From Hymenobacter sp. BT18 (GTDB lineage Bacteria > Bacteroidota > Bacteroidia > Cytophagales > Hymenobacteraceae), in the NCBI RefSeq assembly GCF_012273015.1, contig NZ_CP050954.1, positions 434,001 to 498,000 on the forward strand: a stretch of DNA of 64,000 bases, in the 5' to 3' direction. Numbering within the stretch: position 1 is the first letter of the stretch; each line of letters starts with the position of its first letter. Shown piece after piece: positions 8,545 to 17,276 of the stretch. The notes beneath the pieces are model-generated. The model was not told the origin of the DNA. It was given only the letters and a program-made list of their open reading frames with translations, and searched no databases. A program made the position numbers and the translations under genes.

Positions 8545-9831
8545 TTAGCTTACAGCGTATGTCACCCGTTTTATTGCTTTGGGCTGGTAGGCGTGGCCTT
8601 TCAATCCAAAGAACAGTATGTAGCCGTAGCAGGGAATCAGCATTAGGTAAGCGTGCTGCAGGCCCAGCAGTTCGCTGAGCTTGCCGTAGCCATAGGGCAG
8701 CACCGCTCCGCCCCCAATGCCCATGATAAGCAGGGCCGAGCCTCGCTCAGTTAGCGCCCCCAGCCCTTTAATACCCAGCGGAAAAATTGCGGGCCACATC
8801 AGCGAGTTAGCCAACCCCAGCAGCGCCACCAGCAGCACCGACGTATAGCCCGCAGTAAACACGATGCCCAGCGTGAACACCATCCCCAGCAGGGCGCAGA
8901 GGCTAAGCGCGGTCTGCTGATTCAGCCGGCGGGGAATCAGCCAGACGCCGACGAAGTAACCTACCAGCATGGCTATCAGCGTCATAGACGTGAAGTTGCG
9001 CGCTACATCCAGGCTGATGCCCTGGGCCCGGCCATACTGCGTGATGGTGTCGCCGGCAATAACTTCCACCCCTACGCAGCAGAAAATGGCTAAAACGCCC
9101 AGCAGCAAATGCGGGAACTGCCAGATGCGCTGCGCTGGTTCCCCAGGGCCGGCCGACGCTTCTTCCGGTTGCAAATTGATTTCGGGTAAGCGCGAAAGGC
9201 GAATTAGCCCGGCGAGTACCACCAGCACGGCCGCCATAATCAGGTAGGGCCCCACCACGCGGCTAGCCAGTTGCTGGAGCAGTTCGGCTTTGGCTGCTGG
9301 CGAAGTTGTCGCCGCTAGCTGGTTTTCCAGCGCCGTAGCGCCTTTCAGCACTACGGCCCCAATAATCACCGGGCTCAGGGCGCCGGCTACCTTGCTGCAA
9401 ATTCCCATAATGCTAATGCGCCGGGCCGCGCTTTCCAGCGGCCCCAGAATGCTGGCATACGGGTTGGAAGCGGTTTGCAGCAGAGCCAAACCGGCACCCT
9501 GCACGAAAAGCCCGAGCAGAAAAAGGCTGAATGAGCGCGCCCCGGCCGCTGGCACAAACACCAGTGCTCCGGCTGCCATGACCACCAACCCAAGGGCCAT
9601 TCCGTTTCGCAAACCGGTTTTCTGCAGAATCAGCGCCGAGGGAAAAGCCAGAAAGACGTAGGCAATGTAGAAGGCAAACGTTACGAGCAGGGCCTGTGCG
9701 TAGGTTAGCTCACAGGCCAGTTTCAGAAACGGAATGAGCGTGCCATTGAGCCAGGTGATGAAACCGAAAATAAAGAACAGCGCCCCGATAATAGCCAGTG
9801 GCGGCACGACGCTTCGTTGGGGGTGTTGCAT
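8545..9831 (-). CDS. MFS sugar transporter, FucP/NagP-like
   Basis: Major facilitator superfamily permease of 428 residues with about twelve hydrophobic segments. It resembles the FucP/GluP branch, which in Bacteroidota includes GlcNAc permeases (NagP). Near the N-terminus FFIFGFITWLNGTLIPF is typical of this branch. The ATG at 9831 was chosen; an extension to 9864 would need a TTG start. It lies 129 nt downstream of the nagB-type gene on the same strand and probably belongs to that transcript. The expected role is import of GlcNAc, or a related sugar released by the chitinolytic enzymes, across the inner membrane. Substrate assignment rests on context. Confidence 0.85.
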   Translation of the reverse strand: MQHPQRSVVPPLAIIGALFFIFGFITWLNGTLIPFLKLACELTYAQALLVTFAFYIAYVFLAFPSALILQKTGLRNGMALGLVVMAAGALVFVPAAGARSFSLFLLGLFVQGAGLALLQTASNPYASILGPLESAARRISIMGICSKVAGALSPVIIGAVVLKGATALENQLAATTSPAAKAELLQQLASRVVGPYLIMAAVLVVLAGLIRLSRLPEINLQPEEASAGPGEPAQRIWQFPHLLLGVLAIFCCVGVEVIAGDTITQYGRAQGISLDVARNFTSMTLIAMLVGYFVGVWLIPRRLNQQTALSLCALLGMVFTLGIVFTAGYTSVLLVALLGLANSLMWPAIFPLGIKGLGALTERGSALLIMGIGGGAVLPYGYGKLSELLGLQHAYLMLIPCYGYILFFGLKGHAYQPKAIKRVTYAVS

Positions 9832-9960
9832 GGGAGTCAGGAACTGAAGGGTGCGGCTGGGCAATACAAGTGAGCGGCCGCTCCCAGTGCAGCGACCTAT
9901 CTTCCTTACAAACGCTGTTGTTGGCTGATTTTCAGCCCTCGGCCATGCCGGGATAATTAT

Positions 9961-11877
9961 CTAGAATCGATACCGCACGAAGGCTTCCATGGCCTCGTAC
10001 TCGGCCAGGCCTAGCTGATCGTAGAGTTGGGCGGTGGTATGGTTGCGGTCTTCGGAACGCTGCCAGAACTCGCGCTTGTCGTTGCCGGGGAACACGGCGC
10101 TATCTTTCTGCGACTGGTGCTTGAAGATGGCCTTGCGCTTGCGCATCAGCTCTTCCGGGCTGATGGGCACCGCCATTTCGATTTCTTCAACATCCCACTC
10201 CTGCCAGGCACCGCGGTATAGCCAGAGGTGGCAGTCGGCTACCCAGGCCTCCTGCCCTTTCAGGCGGGCCAGGGCTTCGAAAATGGCATCCAGGCACACG
10301 CGGTGCGTCCCGTGCGGGTCACGCAGGTCGCCGGCCGCAAAAATCTGGTGGGGCTGAATTTCCTGCAGAATGGCTATGACTGCCTGGATATCAGCCTCGC
10401 CCAAGGGCTTTTTCTTTACCTGGCCGGTTTCGTAAAAGGGCATGTTCATGAAGTGCACGTTCGGCTCTTTCACGCCGCAAAACCGGCAGGCCGCGGCCGC
10501 TTCGCCTTTGCGGATCAGGGCTTTGATATCCTGCACCAGTGCACTGTCTTCCTCCCCCAGCTTTTTATGTTTGAGAAACTCCACAACCTCCGCGTGCTTC
10601 TGCCGCGTGTCGTCCACGCCCACGTTCATTTTCTCGGCAAAGTCCAGGGCGAAATCAGCAAAGCGGCGGGCATCGTCGTCGAAGACGGCAATGTTGCCCG
10701 ACGTCTGGTAGGCCACGTGCACATCGTGCCCCTGGTCTACCAGCCGCAGCAGGGTCCCTCCCATGGAAATAACGTCGTCGTCGGGGTGCGGGCTGAAAAT
10801 CAGGGCGCGTTTGATGGCGGGCAGGGCCCGCTCGGGCCGCTGGGCGTCGTTGGAATTGGGCTTACCACCCGGCCAACCCGTAATGGTGCGCTGGATGGTA
10901 TTGAACACGCGCAGGTTCAGGTTGTAAGCACTGCCGGCTTCCACCAGCAGGTCGCTCAGGCTCCCGTCTTTGTAGTCTTCGTCGGTCAGCTTCAGGATGG
11001 GTTTGCGCGTGCGCAGGCTCAACCAGATAACGGCCCGCCGAATCAGGCTGTCGTCCCAGGCGCACATACCCACCAGCCAGGGCGTTTTCACGCGCGTCAG
11101 CTCCAGAGCGGCCCAGCGGTCTACAACCACTGCTACTTGTGGGTGCAGTTGCAGGAAGGAAGCAGGCACTTCGTCCGAAACCCGGCCTTCCACCATCTCC
11201 TTCAGGATTTTAGCCTTGCCCTCGCCCCAGGCCAGCAAGATTATCTTGCGGGCTTTCATGATGGTGCCTACTCCCATGGTCAGGGCCCGCAATGGCACAA
11301 ACTCTTCCTTGATAAAGTCCTTGGCCGCATCGGTAATCGTAAGGGGGTCGAGCTTGACCAGCCGGGTAGTGGAGTTGATGGACGAGCCGGGCTCATTAAA
11401 GCCAATGTGCCCGGTGCGGCCAATTCCCAGCAGCTGCATGTCCAGCCCGCCGCACTCGTCAATCTGCTTTTCGTAGTGCTGGCAATACTCCTTCACTCTA
11501 TCGATGGGCAATGTGCCATCCGGAATGTGGATGTTTTCGGGCAGAATGTCGATATGGTTGAAGAGTTGCTCGTGCATGAAGTACACGTAGCTCTGGAGCT
11601 CGTCGGGCTCCATCGGGTAGTACTCGTCCAGATTAAACGTAACCACGTTGCGGAAGCTCAGGCTCTCCTGCCGGTGCAGGCGGATTAGCTCCTGGTACAC
11701 GCCAATAGGCGAAGAGCCCGTGGCCAGCCCAAGCACAGCCTGCTCGCCCAGTCGCTGCTTGCGGCGGATCAGCTCGGCAATTTCGTGGGCTACGCGCACT
11801 GCTCCTTCCGCTGCTTCTTCGAAGATGGTTACGGGCAGTTTTTCAAAGGTGGTTTCGGGGTAATTCAGGACTTCCAT
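9961..11877 (-). CDS. nagB: glucosamine-6-phosphate deaminase fused to a PIG-L/LmbE deacetylase-like domain
   Basis: Two-domain protein of 638 residues. Residues about 15-265 form a NagB domain that would convert glucosamine-6-phosphate to fructose-6-phosphate and ammonia; LDEYYPM and GIGRTGHIGFNEPGS are its hallmark motifs. Residues about 350-600 form a PIG-L/LmbE-type domain with the metal-binding HPDDD motif in FSPHPDDDVISMGG and the later DPHGTHRVC His motif. This architecture is known in Bacteroidota, where the protein is about 640-660 residues. No nagA is visible in the window, so the second domain might supply or regulate deacetylation, but this is inference. The gene has its own promoter and operator pair upstream and probably co-transcribes the MFS gene. 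Confidence 0.9.
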   Translation of the reverse strand: MEVLNYPETTFEKLPVTIFEEAAEGAVRVAHEIAELIRRKQRLGEQAVLGLATGSSPIGVYQELIRLHRQESLSFRNVVTFNLDEYYPMEPDELQSYVYFMHEQLFNHIDILPENIHIPDGTLPIDRVKEYCQHYEKQIDECGGLDMQLLGIGRTGHIGFNEPGSSINSTTRLVKLDPLTITDAAKDFIKEEFVPLRALTMGVGTIMKARKIILLAWGEGKAKILKEMVEGRVSDEVPASFLQLHPQVAVVVDRWAALELTRVKTPWLVGMCAWDDSLIRRAVIWLSLRTRKPILKLTDEDYKDGSLSDLLVEAGSAYNLNLRVFNTIQRTITGWPGGKPNSNDAQRPERALPAIKRALIFSPHPDDDVISMGGTLLRLVDQGHDVHVAYQTSGNIAVFDDDARRFADFALDFAEKMNVGVDDTRQKHAEVVEFLKHKKLGEEDSALVQDIKALIRKGEAAAACRFCGVKEPNVHFMNMPFYETGQVKKKPLGEADIQAVIAILQEIQPHQIFAAGDLRDPHGTHRVCLDAIFEALARLKGQEAWVADCHLWLYRGAWQEWDVEEIEMAVPISPEELMRKRKAIFKHQSQKDSAVFPGNDKREFWQRSEDRNHTTAQLYDQLGLAEYEAMEAFVRYRF

Positions 11878-12093
11878 AGCTGGCTTTTCTAGGTTGTTGG
11901 TTGATGGGCCTCAGGAACGCAATGAGCAGAAACACGTAATCGTGAACAGAATCTTTCGAGCATATACTTGCACTAAAGCCATAAGGAGTGCCATTTAATG
12001 GCCACGACGCTCCCCCATCCACTTTGGGCCAGCGGAGCCGGCTCAACTCGGATTCAATATGATTTTATCCGCTATAAATTACTTGGGATGGTT

Positions 12094-12125
12094 CAAACGT
12101 AAACAAGTTGAAGCGCCAATGCAAA
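12094..12125 (-). promoter_or_regulatory. predicted promoter of nagB and the MFS gene
   Basis: The minus strand has TACGTTTG (12094-12101) as -7 box and TTTG (12122-12125) exactly 20 bp upstream, a full match to the Bacteroidota consensus. The transcript would begin near 12088, giving a leader of roughly 210 nt. The operator pair starts 16 bp upstream of the -33 box, the same geometry as at susC. Confidence 0.7.
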
Positions 12126-12141
12126 CGTTTTCGAAAAAAAT

Positions 12142-12184
12142 GTGTGCGCACACGCAAACTTTTTCTTGCAATGTGCACGCACAC
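12142..12184. promoter_or_regulatory. paired palindromic operator between nagB and the LacI gene
   Basis: Site 1 (12142-12153) is GTGTGCGCACAC, identical to the site upstream of susC, with the same A-rich left flank. Site 2 (12173-12184) is GTGCACGCACAC, two mismatches away. Centres are 31 bp apart. The rest of the 600-nt gap 11878-12477 holds the two divergent promoters and no gene. Confidence 0.7.
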
Positions 12185-12440
12185 GCATTGGAAATACGCT
12201 AGCTTTACTACCTGACAACAACACCGCTCATTATATAACGAAAATAATATTTATTTTTACCTATATTTAGCAGCCCGCCCAAGTGCTTCCCTGGCCTTAT
12301 TGCCTAATAGTTAGGTGCCCGCCGGCTTTTTGCGTATCAGGCTGCATTCCCCCGGTTTTGTCGGCAGCCAGTAAGCCGAAAAGAGCCATCAGACAATTTG
12401 CAATTCCTCCCCGCATGCCTACCGGGTGCGGCAGGCATGG

Positions 12441-12448
12441 TATCTTTG
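12441..12448 (+). promoter_or_regulatory. -7 box of LacI-type regulator gene
   Basis: TATCTTTG matches TAnnTTTG and lies 29 nt before the ATG. No clear -33 element is seen 19-21 bp upstream. A 7-bp inverted repeat (CATGCCT 12414-12420 with AGGCATG 12433-12439) directly abuts the box and could be a further control site. Confidence 0.45.
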
Positions 12449-12477
12449 AAAAGTTTAAGAAAGAGTAACGTCTGATT

Positions 12478-13566
12478 ATGAAGAAAAATGCGGTGCGCAT
12501 CAAGGACATAGCGGCCAAAGCCAACGTTTCGGTGGGAACGGTGGACCGGGTCTTGCACAATCGGGGGCGGGTTGCGGAAGAGGTGCGCCAGAAAGTTCTG
12601 CAGATGATGCAGGAACTGGAGTATGAGCCCAACATGATTGCGCGTACCCTCGGCTCCAACAATACCTATCAGCTAGCCGTGCTGCAGCCCGACCATACCC
12701 TGGACCCCTACTGGGATGCGCCCTGGAATGGCATTCGCAAAGCCGGTAAGGAACTCAAGCAGTATGGCCTGGACATCACCGTGTATTCCTACAGCCTCAC
12801 CGAAGTTGATTCCTTTCGCGAACAGGCCGAGGCAGCCACCCAAGCCAAGCCCGACGGTATCCTGATTGCCCCGCTGTTTTACCGCGAGTCGCTGGCCTTT
12901 TTTGCGCAGTGGCACGAGCAGGGCATTCCCTACGTGCTTTTCAACACCTACATTGCCGAGCTGCAGTCGCTGAGCTACATTGGGCAGGATTCCTACCAGA
13001 GTGGTTTCCTGGCCGGCAAGCTGGCCCAGTTTGGCCAAAGCCAGCCGGGCACGTTTCTTATCGCGCACATTGCCGAAGATATAGCCAACTCGGTACACAT
13101 CACGCAAAAGGAGCGAGGATTTCGGGACTACTTCGCCCAGCTAGCCCCCGAGCCGGACAGCGCCAGCCCGGACCGGCCGAAAAACACCTTTAAGGTTATT
13201 AGCGTCGACCTCCCTCAGCCGGCTGATCCGTCGTTTGCCCGGCAGCTGAACCGTTTGCTGGATGAGGAGCAAAGCCAGCTCAAAGGCATTTTCGTGAGTA
13301 CGTCGAAAGCGTTTGAAATTGCGCCCTACCTGCAGGCCAACCAGCGCGAAGATGTGCGCCTGATTGGCTACGACCTGCTGGAAAGAAATATTCACTTCCT
13401 GAACGAGGGTATCATCGATTTTCTCATCAACCAGAACCCCAAGGAACAAGGCTACCGGGGCGTGTACGCGCTGGCCGACCTGCTCATCTTTAAGAAAGAC
13501 GTGAAGCCAGTGAAATACCTGCCCCTCGATATTATCACCAAGGAAAACCTGCAGTACTATCTGTAG
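12478..13566 (+). CDS. LacI-family transcriptional regulator of the chitin/GlcNAc locus
   Basis: Regulator of 362 residues. The N-terminal LacI helix-turn-helix (about 6-26, with DIAAKANVSVGTVDRVLHNR) is followed by a hinge and a periplasmic-binding-protein-like effector domain (about 65-340) of the Peripla_BP_4 type. The TVDRVLHNRG sequence is typical of the Bacteroidota branch. The gene is divergent from nagB and lies between conserved GTGTGCGCACAC operators, so GlcNAc or a derivative is the likely ligand. Its own promoter lies about 260 bp from the operators, so autoregulation is not obvious. It is followed by a strong terminator. Confidence 0.9.
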   Translation: MKKNAVRIKDIAAKANVSVGTVDRVLHNRGRVAEEVRQKVLQMMQELEYEPNMIARTLGSNNTYQLAVLQPDHTLDPYWDAPWNGIRKAGKELKQYGLDITVYSYSLTEVDSFREQAEAATQAKPDGILIAPLFYRESLAFFAQWHEQGIPYVLFNTYIAELQSLSYIGQDSYQSGFLAGKLAQFGQSQPGTFLIAHIAEDIANSVHITQKERGFRDYFAQLAPEPDSASPDRPKNTFKVISVDLPQPADPSFARQLNRLLDEEQSQLKGIFVSTSKAFEIAPYLQANQREDVRLIGYDLLERNIHFLNEGIIDFLINQNPKEQGYRGVYALADLLIFKKDVKPVKYLPLDIITKENLQYYL

Positions 13567-13651
13567 GATTGCCCGTGTACTAGTAAAGCCTGCCCTCGCA
13601 TGCCCCCCTTCAGCGCCAGCTGCTTGTGCTAATCGAGACGCTCTGTAAGAT

Positions 13652-13688
13652 AAAAGTGCCGCTTCCCGGCGTGGGAAGCGGCACTTTT
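13652..13688 (+). terminator. intrinsic terminator after the LacI gene
   Basis: A perfect 16-bp stem (13652-13667 with 13673-13688), 5-nt loop, begins with four A and ends in TTTT followed by CGTTTTCTT. It starts 85 nt past the LacI stop and only 19 nt before the next gene. Confidence 0.85.
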
Positions 13689-13706
13689 CGTTTTCTTCGT
13701 GGCTAT

Positions 13707-15002
13707 ATGCTTCTTCTGCTTTCTTACCGTCTCCGGCTGCGGATCCTACTGTTGGTGCTGGCTGCGCTGACGGGCACCAGCTTCGCCCAGGCCCAACCGC
13801 CGCCCTCCCTCCTGCTGCTTCGCCCGGCCGCCGTGTTCGACGGCGAGACCCTGCACCCCGGCTGGGTGGTACTAGTGGACCAGAACCGCATCAAGGCTGT
13901 GGGGCCAGCGGCCCAATTGCCGGCCCCGGCGGGAGCCCGCACCCTGGAGCTACCGGGGCTTACGCTGCTGCCCGGCCTCATCGAGGGCCACGCCCACCTG
14001 CTGCTACACCCCTACAACGAAACCACCTGGAACGACCAGGTGCTGACGGAATCAGTGGCATTGCGGGTAGCCCGGGCTACTACCCACGCGCGCCGCACGC
14101 TGGCAGCTGGTTTTACCACAGTGCGCGACCTAGGCTCGGAGGGGGCCGGCTACGCCGATGTAGGCCTTAAGCAGGCCATCGACCAAGGCATCATCCCCGG
14201 CCCGCGCCTGCTCATTGCCACTCGGGCGCTGGTAGCCAGCGGCTCCTACGGCCCCAAGCTCAACTCCGACCTCGATTTGCCCCAGGGTGCCCAGGAGGCC
14301 GATGGGCCCGAGGGCCTGATGCGAGCCGTCCGTGAGCAGATCGGGAAAGGGGCCGACATCATCAAGGTGTACGCCGACTACCGCTGGGGCCCGGATGAGC
14401 CCGCGCGGCCCACCTTCTCGCAGGAAGAGCTAACCCTGGCCGTGCAAACAGCTCGGGCCGCCGGCCGGCCGGTAGTAGCCCACGCCAGCACGCCTGAAGG
14501 CATGCGCCGCGCCACGCTGGCCGGGGTACAAACCATTGAGCACGGCGACGGCGGCACCCTAGAAATCTTTAAGCTGATGCAGCAGCGTGGCGTGGCCCTC
14601 TGTCCGACCGTGGCCGCTGGTGATGCCGTTTCTCAGTACCGGGGCTGGCAAAAGGGTCAGCAGCCCGAGCCGGAACGCCTGCTGCAGAAGCGCCAGAGTA
14701 TGAAAGCGGCCCTGCAAAGCGGCGTACCGCTGGCTTTTGGCGGCGACGTGGGCGTATTCGCGCACGGCGACAACGTGCGCGAGGCTGAGCTGCTGGTGCA
14801 GGAATACGGTCTCTCGCCCCTGGCTGTCGTACGGGGTTTCACCAGCCAAAATGCCCGGATTTTCCAGCTCCCCGACCGGGGCCGTATTCAGGCCGGCTTG
14901 CTGGCCGACCTCATTGCCGTATCCGGTGACCCTACCCAGGACATTGCAGCCTTACGCCGGGTGCAGTGGGTGATGAAAGACGGAAAAATAGTGAAAGAGT
15001 AA
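13707..15002 (+). CDS. exported amidohydrolase (imidazolonepropionase-like / Xaa-Pro dipeptidase-like)
   Basis: Metal-dependent amidohydrolase of 431 residues. The ATG at 13707 gives a good signal peptide ending near FAQAQ; a longer frame back to 13626 would run through the terminator. GHAHLLL supplies the first metal-binding HxH, HASTPEG and IEHGDG later His ligands, and GGDVG the catalytic Asp region. The C-terminal part closes the beta-sandwich domain (GRIQAGLLADLIAV). Such proteins usually act in the periplasm on dipeptides or amide bonds; the real substrate cannot be told. It stands alone between the LacI terminator and a convergent glycosyltransferase. Confidence 0.85.
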   Translation: MLLLLSYRLRLRILLLVLAALTGTSFAQAQPPPSLLLLRPAAVFDGETLHPGWVVLVDQNRIKAVGPAAQLPAPAGARTLELPGLTLLPGLIEGHAHLLLHPYNETTWNDQVLTESVALRVARATTHARRTLAAGFTTVRDLGSEGAGYADVGLKQAIDQGIIPGPRLLIATRALVASGSYGPKLNSDLDLPQGAQEADGPEGLMRAVREQIGKGADIIKVYADYRWGPDEPARPTFSQEELTLAVQTARAAGRPVVAHASTPEGMRRATLAGVQTIEHGDGGTLEIFKLMQQRGVALCPTVAAGDAVSQYRGWQKGQQPEPERLLQKRQSMKAALQSGVPLAFGGDVGVFAHGDNVREAELLVQEYGLSPLAVVRGFTSQNARIFQLPDRGRIQAGLLADLIAVSGDPTQDIAALRRVQWVMKDGKIVKE

Positions 15003-15068
15003 ACCACCGATTTCGGGCGGATTTTGCGGATTACCGGGATTTTGGGGACGTTACCCTTACCTAGTTTA

Positions 15069-15092
15069 TCAGCCGGCGCAAGCGCCGGCTGA
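15069..15092. repeat. GC-rich hairpin
   Basis: TCAGCCGGCGC (15069-15079) pairs with GCGCCGGCTGA (15082-15092) around AA. It is a near-continuous 24-nt palindrome inside the composite element and may assist termination. Confidence 0.6.
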
Positions 15093-15096
15093 CCAC

Positions 15097-15135
15097 AAAA
15101 AAGAAGGCTTCCCACTGTACGAAGCCTTCTTTTTT
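15097..15135. terminator. bidirectional intrinsic terminator
   Basis: AAGAAGGCTTC (15101-15111) pairs with GAAGCCTTCTT (15121-15131), extended by A4 on the left and T4 on the right, so a U-tract is made on either strand. It serves the amidohydrolase (+) and the glycosyltransferase (-). Confidence 0.8.
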
Positions 15136-15196
15136 TGGTAGATCAGTCGACTCCACAATCCGTGGAATCCGGAAAATTCGCCCGAATCCGTGGTTT

Positions 15197-15943
15197 CTAC
15201 GGGCGCTCAATACCCAGCTTTTGAAGCTGGTCGGCATATTTATCGTAAATCACCTGCAAGTCGGCGCCGTGCTTGGCGGCATCCACGCCAATGCTCACGT
15301 TGGCCCGGTGAAAGCGGTGCAGGTGGCTGATGTGGGGGCAAATGACGGGCAGGTGCCCAGCCAGCAGGAAGCGCACGTACAAGTCCAGGTCCTCGGCCAT
15401 GCGCAATTCCTCGTCGTAGCCGCCCACCTCATCAAACAGCTGGCGTGAGTAGCACACGTTGCCCTGAATGAAGTGCTCGGCCCGGAAAATAGCGCGTAGC
15501 ATATCCGTGGGCGTTTCAAACTGCCAGGCATAGTAATCTTCGGAGGGCAGGTAGCGCCGTTCCTCATCTACACGCAGGAAATCGGCTACCAGCCAGGGGC
15601 GGCCGGGGTTGGCTTGCACTTGGGCCGCGTAGTGGTAGATGGCGCGTTGCAGCAGCAGGTCGTCATCGTCGAGGGGCACCAGCCAGGCGTCGGGCGCGGT
15701 AGTGCGCACCAGCAGGTTGCGGGCCGGGCCCGGTAGCAGCTTAGTGGCGCTGCTTTCGTAACGGAGGCGCTCCTGGGGGTGAGCCGTCAGCCAGGCCGGG
15801 GTGCCATCGGTGCAGGCATTCTCGCAAATGAGGTGGTCGAAGGTAATATCGAGCGGAGCTGTAACGCTGGCTTGTACGCTGGCAATGGCCTCCGGCAGGA
15901 ACTGCTCGCGGTTGTGCGTGGGAGTGATAACGGTAAAGTGCAT
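15197..15943 (-). CDS. glycosyltransferase family 2
   Basis: GT-A-fold family 2 glycosyltransferase of 248 residues. It starts with VITPTHNREQF, carries the nucleotide-sugar and metal-binding acidic run in VPLDDDDLL (about residue 93), and has the downstream ED motif in MAEDLDLYVR. No membrane segment is seen, so it is a cytoplasmic or peripheral enzyme. The ATG at 15943 follows a purine-rich GAAAGAGAGG; an upstream GTG at 16030 would add 29 unremarkable residues. It transfers a sugar from a nucleotide donor to an unknown acceptor, probably a surface glycan. It is not next to other polysaccharide genes. Confidence 0.87.
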   Translation of the reverse strand: MHFTVITPTHNREQFLPEAIASVQASVTAPLDITFDHLICENACTDGTPAWLTAHPQERLRYESSATKLLPGPARNLLVRTTAPDAWLVPLDDDDLLLQRAIYHYAAQVQANPGRPWLVADFLRVDEERRYLPSEDYYAWQFETPTDMLRAIFRAEHFIQGNVCYSRQLFDEVGGYDEELRMAEDLDLYVRFLLAGHLPVICPHISHLHRFHRANVSIGVDAAKHGADLQVIYDKYADQLQKLGIERP

Positions 15944-16048
15944 GGCCTCTCTTTCGCAAAAAGGGCAAAAAAGTTGCTTGGTGTGCAGTCCCCGCGTAAA
16001 CATTCCCTCCTTTTCTGGCGTTACCGCCACAGGCAGTTCGCTTGTTTT

Positions 16049-16348
16049 ATGGCCAGATTTGTCGTGACCTTACGCCTTCCCGAGTATTTCGACGAAGGAT
16101 TTATGGCGCTTATTCCCGCGCACCGCACCTTCGTCAACCAGCTTATGGAGGAAGGCGCGGTGGAAGTGTACGCCATCAGCGCCGACCGTTCCCGGGGCTG
16201 GATTACCATGAATGGCGCCTCGAGCGAGGAAGTGCGGGCCGTGGTAGAGCTGCTGCCGCTATACCGCTACTTCCGCCAGGTTGAGATTGATGAGCTGTTT
16301 TTGTTTGACAGTACAGCGTCGCGGTTTCCCCGCATCAGCCTCAATTAG
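16049..16348 (+). CDS. small dimeric alpha-beta barrel protein (muconolactone isomerase/YciI-like)
   Basis: Protein of 99 residues with a ferredoxin-like beta-alpha-beta pattern (MARFVVTLRL ... HRTFVNQLMEEG ... AVEVYAIS). It resembles the muconolactone-isomerase and YciI group of dimeric alpha-beta barrels. The ATG at 16049 is supported by the compact domain beginning there. It is divergent from the glycosyltransferase with a 105-nt gap and lies 82 nt before the DUF1571 gene. A catabolic role is not implied, as no aromatic degradation genes are near. Function is unknown beyond the fold. Confidence 0.75.
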   Translation: MARFVVTLRLPEYFDEGFMALIPAHRTFVNQLMEEGAVEVYAISADRSRGWITMNGASSEEVRAVVELLPLYRYFRQVEIDELFLFDSTASRFPRISLN

Positions 16349-16430
16349 TTTTACGCGCTACTTGGTGTCCGTATCCGGCCCGATTTATGCAGGCTGCGCC
16401 TCTACCTATTGCTCTATGCTACTTCCGCTG

Positions 16431-17276
16431 ATGAACCGCTTGCTTTGCTTTGTTACCGGTGCCGCCTTCGTGGGCATTGCGTTGGGCGCCGCCCCGCCGG
16501 AGAAAATGACCACCGCCGTACTGGTTTCGCGCCTCAGCAGCGCCATCGACCACCTCAAAACGCTGCGTTGTACCGTGCGGGCGCAGGAGCGTATGGAAGG
16601 CGGCTACCAGCAGGCCCGCACCCAGATGAAAATAGCCTACAACCCGCTGCGGCTGTATTTACGCAACCAGAAGGGCGTGGAGGTACTCTATACGGCGGGC
16701 CAGAACGACAACGAAGCTTTTGTCTACCCCAACAGCTTCCCCTACGTCACCGTCAGCCTCGACCCCAATGGCACGCTGATGCGCCGTAATCAGCACCACA
16801 GCATCTTTCAGGCGGGCTTCGGCACTATTGCGGGTTTGCTTCACGGCTCCCCCCAGCGCACCGACCACAGCTACGAACGTTCCTTCCGCTACGCCGGCGA
16901 CACCACGGTAGCGGGCCGCCCCAGCTACATTCTGCGCTCCGATTTCCCGCAGTTCCGCTACGTCACTTACAAGCCCGCCAAGGCCGAAACCATAGCCCAG
17001 ATTGCTGATAAGTTTGGCTGCGGCGAGTACCGCATTCTGGAGCGCAACAACCTCTCCTACGGCGCCACGGTGCCGGCCGGCAAAGCCGTGCAGGTACCCA
17101 ACGCCTACGGCCGCCGCACCATAGTGTGTGTGGACCAGACCACTTTTTTGCCCCTGGTGGTACAGGTCCACGACGACAAAGGGTTGTTTGAGAAGTTCGA
17201 GTTCTCGGAGGTTGTTCCCAATCAGCCCATTGCCCCCGCCGAGTTCCAGAAAGGCTACAAAGGGTACAAGATCTGA
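16431..17276 (+). CDS. exported DUF1571 protein with LysM-like segment
   Basis: Protein of 281 residues with a signal peptide (MNRLLCFVTGAAFVGIALG). An equally possible ATG lies at 16416. The body matches DUF1571-type envelope proteins, which have a LolA/LppX-like half-barrel look: repeated strands such as LRLYLRNQKGVEVLY and FPYVTVSLDP. Residues about 185-230 (ETIAQIADKFGCGEYRILERNN ... VPAGKAVQVP) look like a LysM module, so it may bind peptidoglycan. The stop codon TGA lies inside the left arm of a perfect 45-bp inverted repeat. It is probably periplasmic; no enzymatic motif was seen. Confidence 0.8.
   Translation: MNRLLCFVTGAAFVGIALGAAPPEKMTTAVLVSRLSSAIDHLKTLRCTVRAQERMEGGYQQARTQMKIAYNPLRLYLRNQKGVEVLYTAGQNDNEAFVYPNSFPYVTVSLDPNGTLMRRNQHHSIFQAGFGTIAGLLHGSPQRTDHSYERSFRYAGDTTVAGRPSYILRSDFPQFRYVTYKPAKAETIAQIADKFGCGEYRILERNNLSYGATVPAGKAVQVPNAYGRRTIVCVDQTTFLPLVVQVHDDKGLFEKFEFSEVVPNQPIAPAEFQKGYKGYKI

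Larger units (their letters stand above)
15001..15196. repeat. composite convergent-terminator element with ACCACGGATT-type arms
   Basis: Degenerate inverted arms (about 15001-15048 and 15153-15196) made of repeated GGATT units start immediately at the two stop codons. They flank a GC-rich hairpin and a T-flanked terminator. The arms belong to the same repeat family as those at 17275-17432 and 21377-21692; this is the most diverged copy. Confidence 0.65.

Noticed and set aside
10228..11688. Long plus-strand open frame of about 486 codons
   Set aside because: It is the antisense of the nagB-PIG-L gene; its low-complexity His/Gln/Val-rich translation is typical of high-GC shadow frames, and it has no promoter or domain.
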